This document shows positions 1 to 5,428 of a stretch of DNA of 5,647 nucleotides, one piece after another. Every line of letters begins with the position of its first letter. Position 1 is the first letter of the stretch. Source of the stretch: Akkermansia sp. (GTDB lineage: Bacteria > Verrucomicrobiota > Verrucomicrobiia > Verrucomicrobiales > Akkermansiaceae); the NCBI GenBank assembly GCA_020047775.1, contig JAIFNK010000235.1, positions 1 to 5,647 of the forward strand, in the 5' to 3' direction. The position numbers and the translations under genes are program-made. Under the pieces are notes generated by a model that saw only the letters and a list, made by a program, of their open reading frames with translations, did no database searches and had not been told where the DNA came from.

Positions 1-2240
1 TCTTCCGGCGCGACTTGCAGGGCGTATTGCATGTCGGGATATTCGCGGACCTTAAATTCGGTGGATTTGAATGTTTCCGGAGCGCCTGTGAGATGCTCGG
101 GTGTGAAAACCTTGGGCCGGATGGCGGCATGCGGGCAGACGATGGCGCACTTGTTGCACTGGATGCAGAGGTCTATTTCCCAGACTGGGATTTCCTCGGC
201 GATGTTGCGCTTTTCCCACTGGGTGGTGCCGGTGGGCCAGACGCCATCGACCGGGAACGCGCTAACAGGCAGCAGGTCGCCCTTGCCGCCGAGCATGAGG
301 GCGGTGACGCGCTGGACGAAATCCGGGGCGTTTGCGGGGACGATCGGGTTGAGGCGGTGGGTGGAAGTCGGCGCGTCCGGGTAGTCGATTTTCTTCAGGT
401 TTTCCAGGGTGCGGTCCACGGCGTCGTAGTTCCGCTGGACGACGGCGTCACCGCGTTTGCCGTAGGTTTTCTGGATCGCGTACTTGATACTGGCGATGGC
501 CTCGTCCTTCTCCAGCACGCCGGAGATGGCGAAGTAACAGGTCTGCATGATGGTGTTGATACGCCCGGCCATGCCGCAGTCGCGGGCGACGGTGTTCGCG
601 TCGATGGCGTAGAAGGTGAGGTTTTTGAGGATGATCTGCTCCTGGAGTTCGTGCGGCAGGCGGCCCCACGCCTCGCTCGGGTCGCCGGGCGAGTTGAGCA
701 GGAAAATCCCGCCGGACTTGGTGTAGTCGAGCACGTTGATCTGATGAAGCAGGTCGAAGCGGTGGCAGGCGACGAACTCGGCGCTGCGGATGAGATAGGT
801 GGAGCGGATCGGCGCGGGGCCGAAGCGCAGGTGGGAGACGGTCATGGCACCGGCTTTTTTCGAGTCATAGACGAAGTAGCCCTGGGCGTAGTTGTCGGTG
901 CCCTCGCCGATCATCTTGATGCTGTTTTTGTTCGCGCCGACGGTTCCATCCGAGCCGAGGCCGAAGAACACGGCCTGTTTCATGCCAGGTGGGACGACTT
1001 CGAAGTCGGGATCATAATCGAGCGAGAGTCCGGTGACGTCGTCGTTGATGCCGACGGTGAACACGGGCTTGGGCGAGGGTTTCGAGAGCTCGTCAAACAC
1101 CGCTTTGATCATGGCGGGCGTGAATTCCTTGGAGCCAAGTCCATAACGGCCGCCGATGAGGCGGATGGTGTGGGTGTCCTTGAGCCAGCCCGCGGTGTCG
1201 GCCTGGCGGAGGGCGGCGGAGACGTCCAGATAGAGTGGATCGCCGAGTGCTCCGGGTTCCTTCGAGCGGTCGAGCACGGCGATGGATTTCACGGTCTTCG
1301 GCAGGACGGCGGCGAAGTCTTCCACGGAAAACGGACGATAAAGGCGGACCTTGATGACTCCGGTTTTCTGGCCGTTTTCATTGAGCCAGCCGACGGTTTC
1401 CGCCACGGCCTCGCCGCCGGACCCCATGATGACGATGACGCGGTCGGCGTCAGGCGCGCCTTCGTAGTCGAAGGGTTGATAGACGCGACCGGTTTGCTCG
1501 CCGAAAGCGGCCATCGCTTCCTTTACGAGGCGCGGGAGTTCGATGTAGTAGGGATTTCCCGCCTCGCGGGCTTGGAAGAAGGCGTCGGGATTCTGCGCGG
1601 TGCCGCGGATGACGGGGTGGTCGGGAGTTAGGGCACGCTCGCGGTTGGCTTGGATACTGTCCTCGTCGATCAAGGCGCGGAGGTCTTCGTCGCTGATCAG
1701 GGAGATTTTCGAAACCTCGTGGGAGGTGCGGAAGCCGTCGAAGAAGTGCAGGAACGGGACGCGCGAACGGAGGGTGACCATTTGCGAGATCACCGCGGTG
1801 TCCTGCGCTTCCTGCACCGAGCCGCCGCAGAGCATGGCGAAGCCGGTTTGGCGGCAGGCCATCACGTCGGAATGGTCGCCAAAGATGCTCAGTGCGTGCG
1901 TTGCTAGAGCGCGGGCGGTGACGTGCAGGCAGAAGGGAATGAGTTCGCCCGCGATTTTATACATGTTGGGGATCATCAACAGCAGGCCCTGCGAGCAGGT
2001 GAACGATGCACTGAGCGAGCCCGCTTGCAGGGCACCATGCAAGGCTCCGGCAGCGCCGCCTTCCGACTGCATTTCCACCACGCTGGGGACGGCTCCCCAT
2101 AGGTTTGTTTTTCCGCCGGATGACCATTCGTCCGCGAACTCGGCCATCGGCGACGAGGGCGTGATCGGATAGATGGCAAAAAATTCGTTCAGGCGGTAGG
2201 CGACGGAAGCGACGGCTTCATTGGCGTCCAGCGTGCCCAT
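1..2240 (-). CDS. nifJ: Pyruvate:ferredoxin (flavodoxin) oxidoreductase, N-terminal 746 residues, 3' end beyond the window
   Basis: Single-chain PFOR, which decarboxylates pyruvate with CoA to acetyl-CoA and CO2 and passes electrons to ferredoxin or flavodoxin in the cytoplasm. The frame runs open from the ATG at 2240 to the left edge. Domain I (about 1-255) has the YPITPSSPMAE motif at 24-34; T27, E60 and R110 sit at a constant offset of four from the Thr31, Glu64 and Arg114 that contact TPP and pyruvate in the Desulfovibrio africanus enzyme. Domain II starts near 255 (MGSGGE from M272). The gamma-type domain III contains GLGSDGTVGANKNS from G427 and a YFVYDSKK stretch. A CxxCxxCxxxCP motif at C692, C695, C698 and C702 ligates a [4Fe-4S] cluster. 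The last residues read QVAPE, which in the family directly precede the second cluster, so that motif and the C-terminal TPP domain (about 450 residues of a usual ~1170-1200) lie outside. No Shine-Dalgarno sequence precedes the start; it was chosen because family homology begins right there (NEAVASVAYRLNE). Confidence 0.97.
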   Translation of the reverse strand, partial: MGTLDANEAVASVAYRLNEFFAIYPITPSSPMAEFADEWSSGGKTNLWGAVPSVVEMQSEGGAAGALHGALQAGSLSASFTCSQGLLLMIPNMYKIAGELIPFCLHVTARALATHALSIFGDHSDVMACRQTGFAMLCGGSVQEAQDTAVISQMVTLRSRVPFLHFFDGFRTSHEVSKISLISDEDLRALIDEDSIQANRERALTPDHPVIRGTAQNPDAFFQAREAGNPYYIELPRLVKEAMAAFGEQTGRVYQPFDYEGAPDADRVIVIMGSGGEAVAETVGWLNENGQKTGVIKVRLYRPFSVEDFAAVLPKTVKSIAVLDRSKEPGALGDPLYLDVSAALRQADTAGWLKDTHTIRLIGGRYGLGSKEFTPAMIKAVFDELSKPSPKPVFTVGINDDVTGLSLDYDPDFEVVPPGMKQAVFFGLGSDGTVGANKNSIKMIGEGTDNYAQGYFVYDSKKAGAMTVSHLRFGPAPIRSTYLIRSAEFVACHRFDLLHQINVLDYTKSGGIFLLNSPGDPSEAWGRLPHELQEQIILKNLTFYAIDANTVARDCGMAGRINTIMQTCYFAISGVLEKDEAIASIKYAIQKTYGKRGDAVVQRNYDAVDRTLENLKKIDYPDAPTSTHRLNPIVPANAPDFVQRVTALMLGGKGDLLPVSAFPVDGVWPTGTTQWEKRNIAEEIPVWEIDLCIQCNKCAIVCPHAAIRPKVFTPEHLTGAPETFKSTEFKVREYPDMQYALQVAPE

Positions 2241-2251
2241 GGAAGAGAGGT

Positions 2252-2270
2252 GGGGTTTATTCACAACCCC
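2252..2270 (-). other. Small hairpin in the nifJ leader
   Basis: GGGGTT (2252-2257) and AACCCC (2265-2270) form a perfect 6-bp stem with a 7-nt loop. On the minus strand the stem lies about 11-30 nt before the nifJ ATG, so in the transcript it would sit next to the ribosome-binding region. It could affect translation initiation or mRNA stability. It is short and may be chance. Confidence 0.3.
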
Positions 2271-2310
2271 CATGAACACGAGGAAATCCCCGAGGTCCAC
2301 CCAGTGCAAA

Positions 2311-2340
2311 GCGCGGGGCTGGAAAAAGCAATTTCCGCGC
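2311..2340 (-). terminator. Possible weak terminator or processing hairpin after the CoA-disulfide reductase gene
   Basis: GCGC (2311-2314) plus GGAAA (2321-2325) pair with TTTCC (2332-2336) plus GCGC (2337-2340), giving a 9-bp stem with a 6-nt bulge; GCGCGG/CCGCGC is an alternative 6-bp pairing. It begins 8 nt beyond the TAG stop at 2349-2351 in the direction of transcription. Only three T residues follow on the minus strand, so it is not a good intrinsic terminator. Read-through into nifJ is possible, and the hairpin may instead separate expression of the two genes. Confidence 0.35.
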
Positions 2341-2348
2341 AGAGGCCC

Positions 2349-3980
2349 CTACAATTGATGGTGCGCGCCGCCGAGAATGCTGCGGGCGTCGAAGCCGTGG
2401 TTCGCCAGGATCCGCGCGGCGAAGTAGCTGGTCTTGCCCATCTGGCAGATCGTGAAAACCGGCTGCCCGCGGTCGAGTTCATCGAGCCGGTGGCGCAACT
2501 CGCCGAGCGGGATGTTCACCGCGCCGGGGACCGGTTGCTTGCGGGCGGTCGCGGCGGGGCGGACGTCCACGATTTGCGCGCCGGCGCTTTTGAGATCCGG
2601 CACGGGGACGAGCAGCCCGTCGCGGATGTTTCCGGCGGCGAATCCGGCGACGTTGATGACGTCCTTGGCATTTCCGAATGGTGGCGCGTAGGAAAATTCC
2701 AGATGCGCGAGGTCGTCGATGGTCAGGCGACCGCGCAGGGCGGTGGCGATCACGTCGAGCCGCTTGTCCACGCCGTCCATGCCACTGGCTTGCGCGCCGA
2801 GCACGCGGCCGTCATCGGGCGACCAGAGGAGCTTGAGTGTGATGGTTTCCGCGCCGGGGAAATAGCTGGCGTGCGAGGCTCCGTTAACGGTGACAGTCTG
2901 ATAATCAACGCTTTCCGCCTTGAGCCGGGCCTCCGAATAACCGGCGATGCCCGCCGCGTGATCGAACACGCGGACGATGGCGGTGCCGATGCTGCCGGGG
3001 TAGCGCAGGGCTTTTTCTCCCATGAAAATGTGGTCCGCCGCAGTCCGGCCCTGGCGGTTCGCCGGCCCCCCGAGCGGGATGGCGATGCGTTTTCCGAGGA
3101 TCGGCTCCTCGGTCTCGCAGACGTCGCCGACGGCGTAAATGTCTGGATCGGACGTGACCTGCCAGCCATCGACCTTGATGTGGCCGCGCGGGCCGAGCTC
3201 GATGCCGGCGTCCTTGGCGAGGCCGCTTTCCGGACGCACACCGATGGAAAGGATGACCAGCCCGGTGGTGAGGTTTTTGCCGGATTTCAATTTCGCGATG
3301 ATCCCGCTGCCCGTAGTTTCAAAGCCGTCGATGCCGTCGCCGAGGATCAGCTCGACGCCCTTTTCGCGCAACGTGTCCTCCAGCGGTCGCACCATTTCCG
3401 CGTCGAGCTGCGGCAGCACCTGGGACTGGAGTTCGATGACGCTGACTTTTTTGCCGATCGCATGAAGCTGCTCCGCCATTTCCAAGCCGATGAACCCGGC
3501 ACCGATGATCGCGACATGCTCGACCGCCGCTGCGGCCAGCTTGATGCGGTCCATGTCCTGCAAATTCCGCAACGTGTGGATCAGCGGACTATCCATCCCC
3601 GGCAGCGGTGGGCGCAGCGGGCTGGCTCCCGGCGCGAGGATGAGTTTGTCGTAGGTGATCACGGATTCGGAGCCGTCGGCTAGATCGCGCACCAGAACTT
3701 CACGTTTCGCGCGGTCGATGCTCACTGCCTCGGTGAGCGTGCGCACGTCGAGATTCAACATGGAGCGCAGGCTCGCCGGCGTCTGGATGGCGAGATCCGC
3801 GCGGTCCGGGATCTCGCCGCCGATGTGATAGGGCAGCCCGCAGTTGGCGAACGAAACGTCCGGGCCGCGCTCCAGCATGATGATGTGCGTGGTCTCCGAA
3901 TGACGGCGGGCACGGGCAGCGGCGGAAGCACCACCGGCGACTCCGCCGATGATCAATAATGTTTCAGGGATGGTTTTCAT
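2349..3980 (-). CDS. CoA-disulfide / persulfide reductase with C-terminal rhodanese domain (CoADR-RHD type)
   Basis: A 543-residue cytoplasmic FAD enzyme of the pyridine nucleotide-disulfide reductase superfamily. The FAD-binding GGVAGG lies at 12-17, and the single redox cysteine is C47 in SFANCGLPY (Cys43 in Staphylococcus aureus CoADR). The nucleotide-binding GAGFIG is at 160-165, with E183 at the end of the following strand favouring NADH. The second FAD motif IYAVGDV is at 281-287. Y373 (SYFPGAE) and Y431 (YAPPFG) are 58 residues apart, the same spacing as the catalytic Tyr361/Tyr419 of S. aureus CoADR. A rhodanese domain fills about 459-543 with active-site C512 in ICQMGKTSY. This architecture is that of Bacillus anthracis CoADR-RHD and Shewanella Npsr, which reduce CoA disulfide and CoA/protein persulfides or polysulfide. 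The substrate here cannot be decided from sequence. It is transcribed towards nifJ (108-bp gap) and lies downstream of the ArsR gene. The ATG places the FAD motif at the expected distance; no Shine-Dalgarno is seen. Confidence 0.94.
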   Translation of the reverse strand: MKTIPETLLIIGGVAGGASAAARARRHSETTHIIMLERGPDVSFANCGLPYHIGGEIPDRADLAIQTPASLRSMLNLDVRTLTEAVSIDRAKREVLVRDLADGSESVITYDKLILAPGASPLRPPLPGMDSPLIHTLRNLQDMDRIKLAAAAVEHVAIIGAGFIGLEMAEQLHAIGKKVSVIELQSQVLPQLDAEMVRPLEDTLREKGVELILGDGIDGFETTGSGIIAKLKSGKNLTTGLVILSIGVRPESGLAKDAGIELGPRGHIKVDGWQVTSDPDIYAVGDVCETEEPILGKRIAIPLGGPANRQGRTAADHIFMGEKALRYPGSIGTAIVRVFDHAAGIAGYSEARLKAESVDYQTVTVNGASHASYFPGAETITLKLLWSPDDGRVLGAQASGMDGVDKRLDVIATALRGRLTIDDLAHLEFSYAPPFGNAKDVINVAGFAAGNIRDGLLVPVPDLKSAGAQIVDVRPAATARKQPVPGAVNIPLGELRHRLDELDRGQPVFTICQMGKTSYFAARILANHGFDARSILGGAHHQL

Positions 3981-4003
3981 GGAGTTGAGTGATGGGTGAT
4001 AGA

Positions 4004-4011
4004 AAATATTT
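4004..4011. promoter_or_regulatory. Candidate ArsR half-site palindrome upstream of the reductase gene
   Basis: The 8-bp palindrome AAATATTT lies 23 bp before the reductase ATG. It contains both AAATAT and ATATTT, the same 6-mers that make up the inverted repeat at the arsR promoter (4487-4499). It would lie in the 5' untranslated region if the promoter at 4027-4054 is used. Shared control by the ArsR protein is inference; the element is short. Confidence 0.3.
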
Positions 4012-4026
4012 GGATTTGAGAACTAG

Positions 4027-4054
4027 CAGATACGGCGGATGGCGGATGTGACAA
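4027..4054 (-). promoter_or_regulatory. Possible sigma70-type promoter of the reductase gene
   Basis: On the minus strand TTGTCA (4049-4054) and TATCTG (4027-4032) are spaced by 16 bp. This would start transcription near 4020 and give a leader of about 40 nt. The -35 box is good (5/6) but the -10 box is weak, so this is only a candidate. Transcription from the arsR promoter could also continue into the gene. Confidence 0.3.
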
Positions 4055-4088
4055 AATAGCCATGGAGAGCGGGTTCTTCCGGGCTGGA

Positions 4089-4129
4089 CCGCAATTTCGC
4101 GCGGAATAAATTCCGCGCTCCAATTGCGG
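4089..4129. repeat. Two-tier intergenic inverted repeat (REP-like hairpin)
   Basis: CCGCAATT (4089-4096) pairs with AATTGCGG (4122-4129), and inside it GCGCGGAAT (4099-4107) pairs with ATTCCGCGC (4110-4118). These are perfect 8-bp and 9-bp stems separated by a 2/3-nt internal loop, with a TAAA-type apical loop. It sits between the arsR stop and the reductase start. No T-tract follows on the minus strand, so it does not look like an ordinary terminator. The structure fits a REP/MITE-like mobile hairpin or an mRNA-stabilising element between arsR and the reductase gene. Confidence 0.75.
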
Positions 4130-4155
4130 CGCCCGCGTGTTTTTGGCAGAACCTA

Positions 4156-4479
4156 TCAGACATCGGGTTGCGTGTTCGGGTGAAGTGTCCGGTTCATGCT
4201 CCGGCAGAACCGGTCGAGCGCCGAATCGTCGATGCGGAAAAACACGTTGCTGCCGTGTGTCCGCGATTTCAGCAGACCCGCTTTCCGAAGCTCGTTGATG
4301 TGCCGGGAGGATGCGGGCTGGGACAACGGGACCGCGGCCACGATGTCCATGCAAGGGACTTCTCCGCGCCCGGCAAGATGCTGCAAAATCCGGATCCGCG
4401 CCGGGTGCGCCAAGGCCTTCGCGAAGGCCGCCAAATCGACCGACTCCTTTTCAAAAGCATCCAGTTTCGCAAGCGGCAT
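4156..4479 (-). CDS. ArsR/SmtB-family winged-helix transcriptional repressor
   Basis: A 107-residue DNA-binding regulator of typical ArsR-family length. FAKALAHPARIRILQHL (19-35) is the hallmark first helix pair, and LSQPASSRHINELRKAGLL (52-70) is the helix-turn-helix with recognition helix. The wing follows (SRTHGSNVFFRID, 72-84) and then a dimerisation helix to about 97. The metal motif ELCVCDL of ArsR/CadC is replaced by EVPCMDI (40-46), so both metal-ligand cysteines are Pro and Met and one cysteine (C43) sits between them. The only other cysteine is C92 in the last helix. This argues against arsenite sensing through the classical site; thiol or persulfide sensing is possible but unproven. 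The gene heads a minus-strand series with the CoA-disulfide reductase and nifJ, its plausible targets. The start gives the normal N-terminus, and the upstream region suggests a leaderless mRNA with autorepression. Confidence 0.93.
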   Translation of the reverse strand: MPLAKLDAFEKESVDLAAFAKALAHPARIRILQHLAGRGEVPCMDIVAAVPLSQPASSRHINELRKAGLLKSRTHGSNVFFRIDDSALDRFCRSMNRTLHPNTQPDV

Positions 4480-4485
4480 GGATTT

Positions 4486-4514
4486 AATATTTCAAATATA
4501 AAATATGTTGGCAA
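4486..4514 (-). promoter_or_regulatory. arsR promoter, probably leaderless
   Basis: On the minus strand TTGCCA (4509-4514) and AATATT (4486-4491) are separated by exactly 17 bp. Only six bases (4480-4485) lie between the -10 box and the ATG, so transcription should begin at or within a base or two of the A of the start codon. No Shine-Dalgarno sequence is present, which fits leaderless translation. A second AT-rich -10-like box, TATATT (4495-4500), has poor spacing to this -35. Confidence 0.55.
4487..4506. promoter_or_regulatory. Candidate ArsR operator overlapping the arsR -10 box
   Basis: ATATTT (4487-4492) and AAATAT (4494-4499) form a perfect 6-1-6 inverted repeat, and AAATAT recurs at 4501-4506, seven bases on. 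AT-rich inverted repeats over the -10/-35 region are typical operators of ArsR-family autorepressors. This is the only strongly AT-rich patch in its neighbourhood. Binding by the adjacent ArsR protein is inferred from position and symmetry. Confidence 0.5.
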
Positions 4515-4573
4515 GATGATTCTTTGATCGGCCTGAGGATTATTGGATTTGGCGACAGGTCCGTGAACCCGCG

Positions 4574-4591
4574 CGGATTGCGCACGGATTG
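4574..4591 (+). repeat. Short direct repeat in the divergent intergenic region
   Basis: CGGATTG occurs at 4574-4580 and 4585-4591 with an 11-bp period, about one helical turn, roughly 45-60 bp before the plus-strand ATG. It could be a same-face activator site for the plus-strand operon or simple chance. I found no convincing -35/-10 pair for the plus strand in 4501-4636. Confidence 0.25.
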
Positions 4592-4636
4592 CCGCTTGAG
4601 TTTTTACGGGTTGGCGGACAGGTTTTCGCCGCTTCT

Positions 4637-5425
4637 ATGAAATTCTACGCCCCACTTGTCGCCTTATCATTGGTTACCAGCCTGTCATCAGCCGAGGTGC
4701 CCAAGGTCTTTGGAGGCCTTTTCGAACAGGATATCCCGAAAAAGGGGTTCATCGGGATGGTGATGCCGCCGCAGGAGATCGAAAAATACACTGCAAAAGT
4801 CCAGGCCGCCGCACGCAAGGATCCGAAATGGTTCCGTGAGTTTTCCGGGCAGGCGAAAGCCGGGGCCCCCCTGCCCTACGACGAACGCATCGGCCTGACC
4901 AAGGCCGAGTATGACGAATACCTCAGCCTCTGGAACAAGCGTGAATTCAAACCCATCGAAGAAGTCATGCTTCTTCTCCGCCAGAGTTCCGGCAATACGT
5001 GGGCCATCACGTCCACAGGACCGGCGAGCACGATTTCCATCCTGCGTTACGACGCGAAGACCGACACCTTCCGCTCTCCAAACGGCGAGTTGAAACGCCT
5101 CGCCGACATTACCGCGGACGCGAGCAGCGTGCTCGGCGCGTGGTCCGGCATGGAGTGGAAATTCGAGGAGGAGACCGGGCTTGGCAAGACCAAGGAAAAT
5201 CTGGCGCTCGGCCGCATGGCGGGCGATCAATACGGGATCATCGTTTATCGGGCACAAGAGGTTTCAGCCGAGGGGACTCCCCTGCTCGACAAAAGCCTGG
5301 TCATCCGTTTCGCCCTCGGCAAGGGGGTGGCAGCAAAGGAGGCGGCCGCTCCCGCCAAGACCGCGACCAAACCGGCAGCCAAACCGGCCGCCAAGACTTC
5401 GAGCAAGACCACCCCCAAGAAGTAA
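4637..5425 (+). CDS. Secreted protein of unknown function with Lys/Ala/Pro-rich C-terminal tail
   Basis: A 262-residue protein whose family I do not recognise. Residues 1-19 form a signal peptide (MK, a hydrophobic core, then SSA before E20), so it is probably exported to the periplasm or beyond. The mature part (20-230) is a cysteine-free, soluble-looking domain with many charged residues and Trp (KWFREF, SLWNKREF, SGMEWKFEEE) and no further membrane segment. The last 32 residues are low complexity with 8 Lys and 11 Ala, including two KPAA units, and resemble a flexible polycationic tail. The open frame extends back to a TTG at 4589, but the ATG at 4637 is chosen because it starts exactly at the signal peptide; no clear Shine-Dalgarno precedes either. 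It is divergent from arsR and ends 3 bp before the AsmA-like gene, so an envelope role shared with that gene is likely. Confidence 0.85.
   Translation: MKFYAPLVALSLVTSLSSAEVPKVFGGLFEQDIPKKGFIGMVMPPQEIEKYTAKVQAAARKDPKWFREFSGQAKAGAPLPYDERIGLTKAEYDEYLSLWNKREFKPIEEVMLLLRQSSGNTWAITSTGPASTISILRYDAKTDTFRSPNGELKRLADITADASSVLGAWSGMEWKFEEETGLGKTKENLALGRMAGDQYGIIVYRAQEVSAEGTPLLDKSLVIRFALGKGVAAKEAAAPAKTATKPAAKPAAKTSSKTTPKK
5367..5390 (+). repeat. Two 12-bp tandem units coding for the KPAA tail
   Basis: CCAAACCGGCAG (5367-5378) and CCAAACCGGCCG (5379-5390) differ only at the eleventh base and encode successive Lys-Pro-Ala-Ala units. Such units can change in number by slippage, so tail length may vary between strains. 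Confidence 0.6.
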
Positions 5426-5428
5426 TCC

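Noticed and set aside
15..1631. 538-codon open frame on the plus strand
   Set aside because: It is fully antisense to nifJ, which has unmistakable family motifs. The translation is Gly/Asp/Val/Glu-rich without domains, as expected for a complement frame of a GC-rich gene.
2250..3683. 477-codon open frame on the plus strand
   Set aside because: Antisense to the CoA-disulfide reductase gene; composition is typical of a shadow frame and it has no recognisable motif or start signal.
3977..4354. 125-codon minus-strand frame overlapping the start of the reductase gene and most of arsR
   Set aside because: Out of frame with the clear ArsR protein; Arg/Pro/His-rich and without family features. The 175-bp stretch 3981-4155 is better explained as intergenic.
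4589..4636. TTG start giving a 16-residue longer exported protein
   Set aside because: The extension would place residues in front of a textbook signal peptide that begins at the ATG at 4637, and no ribosome-binding site supports the TTG.
4501..4636. Search for a plus-strand promoter of the exported-protein operon
   Set aside because: TTGGCA (4508-4513) and TTGATC (4524-4529) were tried as -35 boxes, but no -10 box stands at 16-18 bp, and no sigma54-type GG/GC pair fits.
4688..5257. 189-codon open frame on the minus strand
   Set aside because: Antisense to the exported-protein gene, whose signal peptide and codon pattern support the plus strand.
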